A stretch of DNA of 8,310 nucleotides from JABFRJ01 sp031379035 (lineage in GTDB: Bacteria > Pseudomonadota > Alphaproteobacteria > Rhizobiales > Hyphomicrobiaceae). The notes beneath the pieces are model-generated. The model saw nothing but the letters and a program-made list of their open reading frames with translations, ran no database searches and was not told the origin of the DNA. The translations under genes and the position numbers were made by a program. Positions 1 to 6,254 of this stretch are shown piece after piece; position 1 is the stretch's first letter, and the number at the start of each line of letters is the position of its first letter. Location: contig JANNEU010000179.1 of NCBI GenBank assembly GCA_031379035.1, forward strand, positions 1 through 8,310, given 5' to 3'.

Positions 1-166
1 ATTTCCCGAAATCGTCACGTTCGGTGTGGATGAGGCCGACGCCACAGCGATGGCCAAAGAAGCGATCGAACTGGTGATAGAGAGCCGCCAAGAACGCGGC
101 GAGCCGCTGCCGCCGGCCGACGCGCCATTGTACCGCGAGGTTACTGTCGCTGAAGCCGCCGCATGA
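1..166 (+). CDS. hicB: HicB-family antitoxin, 3' end only (5' end outside window)
   Basis: The last 54 residues of an open frame (reading from base 2) end at TGA 164-166. The visible protein contains FPEIVTFGVDEADATAMAKE, then AIELVIESRQERGEPLPPAD. This is the typical end of the HicB partial RNase-H-like fold: the D/E-A-x-x-x-A-x-E-A-I-E helix followed by the G-E-P-L-P-x-P strand. HicB antitoxins bind and block HicA mRNA interferases and usually autorepress their operon. The stop codon overlaps the hicA start as ATGA, so the two are translationally coupled. The antitoxin comes first, whereas many hic loci place hicA first. No separate DNA-binding C-terminal domain is seen after the HicB core, since only about 17 residues follow GEPLPPAD. 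DNA binding would therefore have to come from elsewhere, perhaps the unseen N-terminus. Family assignment is by motif reading and is fairly sure. Confidence 0.82.
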   Translation, partial: FPEIVTFGVDEADATAMAKEAIELVIESRQERGEPLPPADAPLYREVTVAEAAA

Positions 167-393
167 GCAAGTTGCCCGCCGTTCGATCCCGCGAGGTGAT
201 CAAGGCGTTGGAAGCGGCGGGGTTTGAAATCGTGCGCATCAAAGGCAGCCATCATCGGCTCGTGCACAAAGACGATCCAGCGCGCGCCACGACCGTTCCC
301 GTCCACCCAAGCCGCGATCTGCCAAAAGGCACCCTGCGCGACATCATCGATCAAGCCGGACTGACGGTGGAGGAGTTCGTGGGGCTGTTGTGA
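163..393 (+). CDS. hicA: HicA-family mRNA interferase toxin
   Basis: This 76-residue protein has the standard HicA (YcfA) length and layout: a double-stranded-RNA-binding-like fold. It begins with a basic strand and helix (SREVIKALEAAGFEIVRIKG), continues with GSHHR at residues 28-32 holding the catalytic histidine, then a VPVHPSRDLPKGTLRDII strand-helix, and ends LTVEEFVGLL. HicA toxins cleave mRNA and tmRNA in the cytoplasm, halting growth until HicB neutralises them. The ATG lies in the ATGA overlap with the hicB stop, which fixes the start and implies coupled translation. All family hallmarks, including the histidine, are present, so the toxin looks intact. Only the 3' part of the partner is in view, so whether the antitoxin is intact is not known. 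Confidence 0.93.
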   Translation: MSKLPAVRSREVIKALEAAGFEIVRIKGSHHRLVHKDDPARATTVPVHPSRDLPKGTLRDIIDQAGLTVEEFVGLL

Positions 394-453
394 GGGTGGT
401 TCGCAATTGTGTGTTTGCTTGCAGCGCCGCGTGCGTTTTGCTAGCCTTCAACC

Positions 454-708
454 ATGTCAATCGCGCTCACACCCGAACAACTCCGCTGGCTTGAACAAGC
501 CGTCGCCGATGGGCGCTTTGCGTCGGTGGAAGATGCGGTGCGCGTGGCCGTCGTCGGACTAATGACTGAGCCCACAGAGGATGACGAGGACGACAGTTGG
601 GTTGCACCCCTCTTGGACGAAGCCCGCGCTTCTGATGCGCGAGGGGAAAGCATGTCGTTGGAAGACTTCAAGGCGTACACGCTGCGCCGGCGCGCGCGGA
701 GCGCATAA
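454..708 (+). CDS. parD: ParD-like ribbon-helix-helix antitoxin
   Basis: An 84-residue acidic protein opens MSIALTPEQLRWLEQAVADG and continues RFASVEDAVRVAVVGLM. This is the ParD/CopG ribbon-helix-helix pattern: a short N-terminal strand, a helix ending in G-R-F/Y-x-S, then E-D-x-V-R-x-A. An acidic stretch follows (EDDEDD, about residues 42-47) and then a helical tail that would wrap the ParE partner. The ParD family represses its own promoter as a dimer of dimers and neutralises ParE. The stop codon ends one base before the GTG start of the next gene, which encodes a ParE-like toxin. No convincing Shine-Dalgarno site precedes the ATG (the upstream bases are agccttcaacc), so the start is chosen from family length and the N-terminal strand. 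The pairing with a ParE frame makes the call solid, though other RHH antitoxin classes look similar. Confidence 0.85.
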   Translation: MSIALTPEQLRWLEQAVADGRFASVEDAVRVAVVGLMTEPTEDDEDDSWVAPLLDEARASDARGESMSLEDFKAYTLRRRARSA

Positions 709-709
709 C

Positions 710-1027
710 GTGGCGGATGTCCGGTTGTCGGTTCAGGCACGGTCTGATTTCGACAGCATCATGGACTATCTCGATGATGCCGGTGGTGTGGCCGTGGCTG
801 AGCGCTTCCGCCAGGATTTCGTGGCCGCCTTCGAGCGCCTCGCAACTTTCCCTGGAAGCGGAGCACCCCGGCCGAAGCTCGGCGCGCACGTGCGGCTACT
901 CGTTCTCAAGCCATATTCAATCTACTACGAAGGTCGGCCTAAAGGTGTCACGGTTCTCGTCTTGCGCATCGTCCGCGGGCGGCGGCGCGTGACAAAGAAG
1001 CTGCTCGCGGAGGGGCGGGCGGAGTGA
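710..1027 (+). CDS. parE: ParE-family toxin (RelE/ParE superfamily)
   Basis: This 105-residue protein starts at GTG 710. That start has a GGAG at 698-701 (8-base spacing), lies one base after the parD stop, and gives the normal ParE length. An upstream in-frame ATG at 581 would overlap parD heavily and add non-homologous sequence. The protein shows the ParE core: RLSVQARSDFDSIMDYL near the start, a long helix (VAERFRQDFVAAFERLATFPG), then a basic strand region with PRPKLGAHVRLLVLKPYSIYY and a final VLRIVRGRRRV. Characterised ParE proteins poison DNA gyrase, while related RelE proteins cut mRNA on ribosomes. The Y-S-I-Y-Y strand and R-G-R-R-R end fit ParE better than RelE. It is presumably co-transcribed with parD and held inactive by it. 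The actual target is inference. Confidence 0.87.
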   Translation: MADVRLSVQARSDFDSIMDYLDDAGGVAVAERFRQDFVAAFERLATFPGSGAPRPKLGAHVRLLVLKPYSIYYEGRPKGVTVLVLRIVRGRRRVTKKLLAEGRAE

Positions 1028-1050
1028 CGGTGCGCACGCTCGATCGCCGA

Positions 1051-2859
1051 CTATTCTGCCTGCGCCAACTGCCTGATCTCCTCAAACCAAGGGAGTGAAC
1101 GGACATTCTCAAGATCTCTGTCGGCATCTAAGTGTGGGCGACTGGGAAGATTTCCGGCCAGGAACGAGCCGACCAATTGCCGCTTGCACATGTCGGTTTC
1201 GTATCGTAACGCCGCGAGGCACGCGAGATTGTACCGCGCCTCTCCTGGAACCAAAATCTCCGCAATCTGATAGAGGGACTGTGCCTCTGCATAAAGTCGT
1301 GATTTTTCTTCGCTGTCCGCAAAAACCGAGAGATCTACTAGACTATTGCCTAGCGCGACTATGGCTATGTGAGTGTTTGGTGCAAGCTTTAGCGCGATCT
1401 CAAATTTTTCCTTGGCAGCTACTAGGAGTAGTCGGCGTTTTTCGCCGGACTTTAATCGAGCCAATCGTGACAGCTCAAGTCCCCAATTGTGAAGCGACTG
1501 AGTGTCGTTAGGTTTAATTGCGAGCACGGATTCATATTTACTGATTGCCTCGGTGAGAAGCCTCTCTTTTTCTACGCTATTTGCTTGGCTGGCCAATTGT
1601 CCAAGCGCGACGCCCCAATTGAAATATGCGACGCTGGGCTCATTGTCGATTTTGGTGGCTGCAGAAAACTCGTCACAAGCTTTCTGGAGTAGTTGAATGC
1701 TTGTTGCTCGCCCTTTTGTTATGCCCTTCATGCCGAATTCAGCACCAGATTTTATGTGCGACCAATATTGGTCGCGAGACATTGCTTTGGTCGCTTTACC
1801 GTCCGTTCGGTCTAACGTTTGCTCGGTAGCTGCTAAATCCCGCAATGCTGCCACATCCCCCTGCATCCGAAGCGTTTCGACCTTGCGGCTTAACACGAAC
1901 TGCTGAGCATGATAAATTCTCAAAGTCGTCATATCTGCGCGCCAGCCTGCGAGATAATTTTCCGTCTCCGTAGCTTTGTCCGTCATCGGCATTTCGCCGA
2001 CGGGTTCTACTTCGTCGAGCAGGTGCTGCACGGGATCGCTGAAGACTTTCGGTGGCCATTCTTGGGTCGGTTTCCGGCGTTCAACTTCGCGCGCGAGATC
2101 AACCAGAAAGCGATCTGCGTCGCCGCCGATGGCGTAGTGGGCATGCGGTGAGACTTGAAGGAGTTTCGAAATGCCAGCCGTCGGCGCCCCTTCGTGCCCG
2201 ATCCAGTAAAGCGCGGCGTCGCCGTTATAGGCGGCACCCAGGGCCTCCATCACGCCGTCGCTGCCACCGGAGTAACCGATGATGATAACCGGCCGGTCAT
2301 CGACGCTGTCGGCGATGACGCGTTTGAGCTTCGCAACGTGCTCTGCGGTTTCTTCCACCGTGTTATAAAGGACGAAGCCAGTGCTCTGCCCGTGCAAGTG
2401 AATGATGCACGGCTCGGCGATCATCTTGACGCTGTCAGACGGTGCGGCACCAAAATCGTAGATCGCGGGATAGTGGCCAATAAGCCCGTTGGCACGCGCC
2501 AACAGCGGATCAAAGTTGACGGACAGCACGCGCGTCACATACCCGCTCGCCATCAACTGGCCGAGGGCGATGTGCCCCCAGTTCAGTTTGGCTGCGTCGA
2601 TCTTTTTGCGGATGTAGTCGCGGCGTTGCCCCCGCGTCAGGCAGGCCATGATCTGCCCATAGACGTTGGCCGCTTGGTGCGCGATGCCGATGCAGTGCTC
2701 TGGATAGGTGCGCCGCAACTCAGCGACCATCGCGCTGGCGGTTGGAATGCCCGCATTGACAGAGCACCCGGCCCCGATCAGGAACGTCGCCCGCTGGTCG
2801 GTGGTCAATATTTCAGCGATCCGCTTGAGGGCAGTTTCGCGGTCAAGGGATGCGGCCAT
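1051..2859 (-). CDS. SIR2-like NAD-hydrolase domain fused to expanded TPR repeats; candidate antiphage defence protein
   Basis: A 602-residue cytoplasmic protein with no signal peptide or membrane segment. Residues about 20-260 form a SIR2-like Rossmann domain. Its NAD-binding GAGCS is at 29-33 with GIP at 37-39, SVNFD at 113-117 carries the usual catalytic Asn (N115), HLHG is at 154-157 (H156 the expected catalytic His), and IIIGYSGGSDGV is at 192-203. Residues about 385-560 are helical repeats with recurring NWGxxL and a closing K-P-N/A-P-N. The end (HLDADRDLENVRSLPWFEEI) resembles the usual closing segment of TPR proteins. SIR2 domains of this type hydrolyse NAD+ in Thoeris (ThsA), DSR1/DSR2 and short-Argonaute systems, causing abortive infection. 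Here the TPR part would be the sensor or oligomerisation part, which is inference. All catalytic motifs look intact and there is no frameshift. The start is the first ATG, about 28 residues before GAGCS, with no clear Shine-Dalgarno. The repeat half is poorer in GC than the SIR2 half. It lies downstream of oxyR on the same strand. Confidence 0.85.
   Translation of the reverse strand: MAASLDRETALKRIAEILTTDQRATFLIGAGCSVNAGIPTASAMVAELRRTYPEHCIGIAHQAANVYGQIMACLTRGQRRDYIRKKIDAAKLNWGHIALGQLMASGYVTRVLSVNFDPLLARANGLIGHYPAIYDFGAAPSDSVKMIAEPCIIHLHGQSTGFVLYNTVEETAEHVAKLKRVIADSVDDRPVIIIGYSGGSDGVMEALGAAYNGDAALYWIGHEGAPTAGISKLLQVSPHAHYAIGGDADRFLVDLAREVERRKPTQEWPPKVFSDPVQHLLDEVEPVGEMPMTDKATETENYLAGWRADMTTLRIYHAQQFVLSRKVETLRMQGDVAALRDLAATEQTLDRTDGKATKAMSRDQYWSHIKSGAEFGMKGITKGRATSIQLLQKACDEFSAATKIDNEPSVAYFNWGVALGQLASQANSVEKERLLTEAISKYESVLAIKPNDTQSLHNWGLELSRLARLKSGEKRRLLLVAAKEKFEIALKLAPNTHIAIVALGNSLVDLSVFADSEEKSRLYAEAQSLYQIAEILVPGEARYNLACLAALRYETDMCKRQLVGSFLAGNLPSRPHLDADRDLENVRSLPWFEEIRQLAQAE
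1180..1707 (-). repeat. TPR-like repeats with a 44-residue period inside the SIR2-TPR protein
   Basis: Protein residues about 385-560 hold about three and a half copies of one unit. The anchors are evenly spaced. The turn at the end of the second helix falls at N406, P450, P494 and P538, exactly 44 apart. The first-helix W-G or L-G pair falls at 415-416, 459-460 and 503-504, again 44 apart. A charged EKxRL motif recurs at 430, 473 and 518. This is longer than the canonical 34-residue TPR because of a charged insert between the two helices of each unit. The copies differ at the residue level, so this is a protein repeat rather than a recent DNA duplication. Confidence 0.75.
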
Positions 2860-2947
2860 AGTGGATGGAACCAGGGGTTGCGCCGCCCACTGCGTAACAA
2901 ATCGTACAAGGACTGCAAAGGTTACTTCGCCCCCCCTTGCCTACCCA

Positions 2948-3898
2948 TCACCCCACACCGCGCCGCCGCTTCGGTTTGGCCTGACGATGCAGTCCGACGA
3001 TCTCGCGGGCGAGCGCTTGGAAATCAACTTGCCGACGGCTGGTCTTGCGCCAGACGAGGCCGAGGGCGCGTTTAGGCTGGGGGTCGGGCAAGGCCAGCAA
3101 GCGGATCTCGCTGGCGATCTGGCGCTCTCGCACTTCGGTGTCGAGCGCCATGTGCGGCAGCAGCGTGAAGCCGAAGCCGTTGGCGACCATGCGCACAATC
3201 GTTGTGAAACTCGACAATCCCAGTGTGCTCGCGCCGATGCTGCCGGCGGCCGCCTCTTGTAAATTGCAATAGTCGAGCGCTTGATCGCGAAAACAGTGCC
3301 CCTCCTCCAGCAACAACAAGCGCTCTTGCTTGATGAGATCGGCCGGCACGACACTGCGGCCGCGTGGGCGATAACTCTTCGGCACGGCCAGCACGAACGC
3401 TTCCTCAAACAACAGCTGACTGATGAGATCGGGCTGGCTGATCGGAAGCGCGACCAGTGCCACGTCGAGTTTCGCGGCCGTCACTTCCGCTAGCAGCACT
3501 GACGTCTGCGTTTCGCGGACATACAGGTCCAGGCTCGGATACGCATCGCGCAAATGCGGCAACAGCGGTGGCAGCAGATAGGGCGCAACGGTCGGAATGA
3601 CGCCGAACCGAAGCACGCCATCGAGCGGTGTTTTCGGCTCTTGGGCATGATCCACCAGATCACGCGCGTTCGCCAGCACGTCTGCGGCACGCCGCGCGAT
3701 CTCTTCGCCGATCTGTGTCAGCACAATGCCCCGGCGGTTACGTTCGATCAGCACGACGCCCAGTTGAGCCTCTAAGTCCTGGATCTGCACCGAGAGAGCC
3801 GACTGCGAGACCGCACAGGCTTCCGCCGCGCGACCGAAGTGGCCCACGCTCGCCAGTGCGTCGAAATAGTGAAGTTGCCGCAGCGTGATTTTTATCAT
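2948..3898 (-). CDS. oxyR: OxyR, LysR-type hydrogen-peroxide-sensing transcription regulator
   Basis: A 316-residue LysR-type regulator. Residues 1-60 are the winged helix-turn-helix (LRQLHYFDALASVGHFGRAA, then SQSALSVQIQDLEAQLG). Residues about 90-300 form the periplasmic-binding-protein-like sensor. The segment LLLEEGHCFRDQALDYC places cysteines at 202 and 211, the same 9-residue spacing as the redox pair C199/C208 of Escherichia coli OxyR, with the same G-H-C-x-R-D-Q-A context. Peroxide oxidises this pair to a disulfide and switches the tetramer to activate peroxide-defence genes. It is transcribed divergently from katG, the classical target, across a 95-base control region, and probably binds there. 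The C-terminal tail (KPKRRRGVG) is unusually basic. The start ATG at 3898 has only a weak ribosome site but gives the expected HTH position. The next gene on this strand, the SIR2-TPR gene, starts 88 bases downstream. Confidence 0.95.
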   Translation of the reverse strand: MIKITLRQLHYFDALASVGHFGRAAEACAVSQSALSVQIQDLEAQLGVVLIERNRRGIVLTQIGEEIARRAADVLANARDLVDHAQEPKTPLDGVLRFGVIPTVAPYLLPPLLPHLRDAYPSLDLYVRETQTSVLLAEVTAAKLDVALVALPISQPDLISQLLFEEAFVLAVPKSYRPRGRSVVPADLIKQERLLLLEEGHCFRDQALDYCNLQEAAAGSIGASTLGLSSFTTIVRMVANGFGFTLLPHMALDTEVRERQIASEIRLLALPDPQPKRALGLVWRKTSRRQVDFQALAREIVGLHRQAKPKRRRGVG

Positions 3899-3993
3899 CG
3901 GAAAATCAGATCAATCTCTCACAAAATAACCACTAGAGCTTATCGCCTAGAGTGTCTAGAAAGCTGCCAATCACTGCTTCAGGAGAGATCGCC
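3899..3993. promoter_or_regulatory. oxyR-katG divergent control region with candidate OxyR operator
   Basis: These 95 bases separate two divergent start codons and must carry both promoters. The segment is AT-rich compared with its flanks. It contains an imperfect palindrome at 3926-3943 (ATAACCACTAGAGCTTAT; 14 of 18 positions are self-complementary) centred on CTAG. CTAG recurs at 3933, 3947 and 3956, each time within CTAGAG or CTAGAA. OxyR family members bind extended tetrameric sites of this general size, but I could not fit the E. coli ATAG/CTAT elements with their 11-base phasing here. The exact operator is therefore inference, and -35/-10 boxes are not assigned. Confidence 0.55.
3981..3987 (+). 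promoter_or_regulatory. katG ribosome binding site (decides the start)
   Basis: AGGAGAG lies six bases before ATG 3994 and matches the Shine-Dalgarno consensus well. It selects ATG 3994 over the in-frame GTG at 3952, which would add 14 residues not typical of KatG. The protein from 3994 begins MADDSKCPF, the usual KatG N-terminus. Confidence 0.85.
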
Positions 3994-6204
3994 ATGGCTG
4001 ACGACAGTAAGTGCCCGTTTCCACACGCGCAAAAACAGATGGCAGCCGGCACGCAGTCCAACCGCGACTGGTGGCCCAACCAGCTGAACCTCAAGGTTCT
4101 CAATCAGAACGCGCCGCAGACCAGCCCCATGGGTCCGGCGTTCAACTACGCTGACGAGGCGAAAAAACTTGATCTGGTTGCGCTGCGCAAGGACCTCGTG
4201 GCGCTGTTGACGACATCTCAGGACTGGTGGCCGGCTGACTATGGGCACTACGGTCCGTTGTTCGTCCGCATGGCGTGGCACAGCGCCGGGACATACCGCA
4301 TTGCTGACGGTCGCGGTGGCGCATCCGCTGGCACCCAACGCTTTGCGCCGCTCAACAGCTGGCCCGACAACGGCAATCTCGATAAGGCGCGCCGCCTGCT
4401 GTGGCCGATCAAACAGAAATACGGCCGCCAGCTCTCCTGGGCCGATCTCATGATCCTCGCCGCTGACGTCGGCATGGAGACCATGGGCTTCAAGACATTC
4501 GGCTTCGGCTTTGGCCGTGCCGATGTGTGGGAGCCGGAAGAGGATATCTATTGGGGCCCCGAAACCACCTGGCTCGGCGACAAGCGCTATACCGGCGACC
4601 GGCAACTCGATAATCCACTCGGGGCCGTGCAGATGGGCTTGATCTACGTCAATCCGGAAGGTCCGAACGGCAAGGCCGATCCGGTCGCCTCTGCGCGCGA
4701 CATCCGCGAAACATTCGCCCGCATGGCGATGAACGACGAAGAGACCGTCGCCCTGGTGGCTGGGGGCCATACGTTCGGCAAAGCGCACGGTGCGGCCGAT
4801 CCTGGCCAATACGTCGGACCTGAGCCCGAAGGCGCCTCGATCGAAGAGATGGGCCTCGGCTGGAAGAACACGTTCGGCAGCGGCAAGGGCGGCCACACCA
4901 TCACCAGCGGGATCGAGGGGGCCTGGAAACCCAATCCGACCACGTGGGACAATGGCTATTTCGACACGCTGTTCGGCTTTGAGTGGGAACTGACAAAGAG
5001 CCCGGCCGGTGCCCAGCAGTGGACGCCGAAGAACGGTAGTGGTGCCGGCACTGTCGTGGACGCACACGATCCGTCGAAGCGTCATGCGCCGATGATGAGC
5101 ACAGCTGATCTCGCACTGCGGATGGACCCGGCCTACGAGAAAATCTCGCGGCGCTTCCACAAGAACCCCGCTGAGTTTGCAGATGCGTTCGCCCGCGCGT
5201 GGTTCAAGCTGACGCATCGCGATATGGGCCCCATCTCGCGCTATGTCGGCCCGCTGGTCCCAAAAGAAGTGCTGGTCTGGCAAGATCCGGTTCCTGCCGT
5301 CGACCACACGCTGATCGACGCGGCGGATATGACTGCGCTCAAGAGCAAGGTTCTGGCTTCAGGGCTGTCCGTCTCGCAGTTGGTCGCGACGGCGTGGGCC
5401 TCCGCGTCCACGTTCCGCGGCTCTGATAAGCGCGGCGGTGCCAACGGCGCGCGCATTCGGCTCAGCCCGCAGAAAGATTGGGACGTCAATCAACCGGCGC
5501 ACCTGACAAAAGTGCTCGCGAGCCTGGAGGCCATTCAAATGGACTTCAACAAAACCGCGACCGGCGGCAAGAAGGTGTCGCTGGCCGACCTGATCGTTCT
5601 CGCTGGTGGTGCCGCTGTCGAGAAGGCAGCGATAGCAGCCGGTCACACTGTCACTGTTCCGTTCACGCCCGGCCGCACGGATGCGTCGCAAGCCCAAACC
5701 GACGTCCATTCCTTCGCCGTGCTCGAGCCAACCGCTGACGGGTTCCGCAATTATCTCCAGCCTGGCCACATCCGGTCGGCTGAGGAACTCTTGTTGGATC
5801 GGGCGCAGTTACTCACGCTGACCGCACCTGAGATGACGGTTCTCGTCGGTGGTCTTCGCGTGCTGGATGCCAATGTCGGCGGTGCCCCGCATGGCGTCTT
5901 CACAAAGCAACCAGAGACGCTGACCAACGACTTCTTTGTGAACCTGCTCGATATGAGCACCATTTGGAAGCCAGTCTCACCCCCCTCGGAGGTGTTCGAG
6001 GGACGCGATCATGCAACGGGCCAGGTCAAGTGGACCGGCACCCGCGCCGATCTCGTCTTCGGGTCGAACTCGCAGCTTCGGGCACTTGCGGAAGTCTATG
6101 GCTGTGCGGATGCGAAGGAGCGTTTCGCTCATGACTTCGCCGCTGCTTGGACCAAGGTGATGAACCTGGACCGCTTCGACGTTAAGCTGCCGGTTGCCGC
6201 CTAG
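3994..6204 (+). CDS. katG: KatG, bifunctional haem catalase-peroxidase
   Basis: A 736-residue enzyme of full family length that dismutates hydrogen peroxide to water and oxygen and also acts as a broad peroxidase. The distal haem pocket is VRMAWHSAGTYR with R92, W95 and H96. Y218 (in LIYVNPEGPNG) and M244 (in FARMAMNDEE) complete, with W95, the Trp-Tyr-Met cross-linked adduct needed for catalase activity. The proximal haem ligand is H259 in AGGHTFGKAHG, with the partner tryptophan W311 in GIEGAW. S305 in ITSGIE corresponds to the Mycobacterium tuberculosis KatG S315 position. The second half (from about residue 430) is the degenerate duplicated peroxidase domain (LADLIVLAGGAAVEKAA, then FTPGRTDASQAQTDVHSFAV). 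No signal peptide is seen, so it is cytoplasmic. Divergence from oxyR implies peroxide induction through OxyR. Every expected active-site residue is present. Confidence 0.98.
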   Translation: MADDSKCPFPHAQKQMAAGTQSNRDWWPNQLNLKVLNQNAPQTSPMGPAFNYADEAKKLDLVALRKDLVALLTTSQDWWPADYGHYGPLFVRMAWHSAGTYRIADGRGGASAGTQRFAPLNSWPDNGNLDKARRLLWPIKQKYGRQLSWADLMILAADVGMETMGFKTFGFGFGRADVWEPEEDIYWGPETTWLGDKRYTGDRQLDNPLGAVQMGLIYVNPEGPNGKADPVASARDIRETFARMAMNDEETVALVAGGHTFGKAHGAADPGQYVGPEPEGASIEEMGLGWKNTFGSGKGGHTITSGIEGAWKPNPTTWDNGYFDTLFGFEWELTKSPAGAQQWTPKNGSGAGTVVDAHDPSKRHAPMMSTADLALRMDPAYEKISRRFHKNPAEFADAFARAWFKLTHRDMGPISRYVGPLVPKEVLVWQDPVPAVDHTLIDAADMTALKSKVLASGLSVSQLVATAWASASTFRGSDKRGGANGARIRLSPQKDWDVNQPAHLTKVLASLEAIQMDFNKTATGGKKVSLADLIVLAGGAAVEKAAIAAGHTVTVPFTPGRTDASQAQTDVHSFAVLEPTADGFRNYLQPGHIRSAEELLLDRAQLLTLTAPEMTVLVGGLRVLDANVGGAPHGVFTKQPETLTNDFFVNLLDMSTIWKPVSPPSEVFEGRDHATGQVKWTGTRADLVFGSNSQLRALAEVYGCADAKERFAHDFAAAWTKVMNLDRFDVKLPVAA

Positions 6205-6227
6205 AGAACATCGACGCGCATCATAAC

Positions 6228-6252
6228 CCGGGGTTGGCAACGCTTGCCCCGG
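6228..6252. terminator. Hairpin between convergent katG and ugpC, possible bidirectional terminator
   Basis: CCGGGG (6228-6233) pairs perfectly with CCCCGG (6247-6252) around a 13-base loop. An alternative inner stem pairs GGCAA (6236-6240) with TTGCC (6244-6248) around CGC. It sits between the two facing stop codons, where a shared terminator is expected. No clear run of T follows on either strand, so it is not a textbook intrinsic terminator. Confidence 0.45.
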
Positions 6253-6254
6253 AC

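Noticed and set aside
581..709. Upstream ATG at 581 as the parE start
   Set aside because: It would overlap most of parD and add about 43 residues with no ParE similarity. GTG 710 has GGAG at the right distance and gives normal ParE length.
1028..1050. Terminator between parE and the SIR2-TPR gene
   Set aside because: The 23-base gap shows no stem of useful length and no T run on either strand.
2894..2925. GTAAC/GTTAC inverted repeat upstream of the SIR2-TPR gene as operator or terminator
   Set aside because: Only 5-base arms with 22 bases between, AT-rich and easily found by chance; not stable as a hairpin.
2930..2936. Run of seven C as a possible phase-variation tract
   Set aside because: It is in the short intergenic gap between oxyR and the SIR2-TPR gene, outside any frame and not clearly placed in a promoter. 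One seven-base run in GC-rich DNA is weak evidence.
2155..3075. 306-codon plus-strand frame spanning the SIR2 domain and the end of oxyR
   Set aside because: It is antisense to two genes with clear family motifs and crosses their boundary. Its composition is that of a shadow frame.
3952..3993. GTG 3952 as the katG start
   Set aside because: The 14 extra residues are not typical of KatG and there is no ribosome site for it. ATG 3994 has a strong AGGAGAG.
3979..5307. Long open frame (442 codons) on the minus strand opposite katG
   Set aside because: It lies wholly opposite the well-supported katG reading frame, its protein resembles no family I know, and long antisense frames are expected in GC-rich genes.
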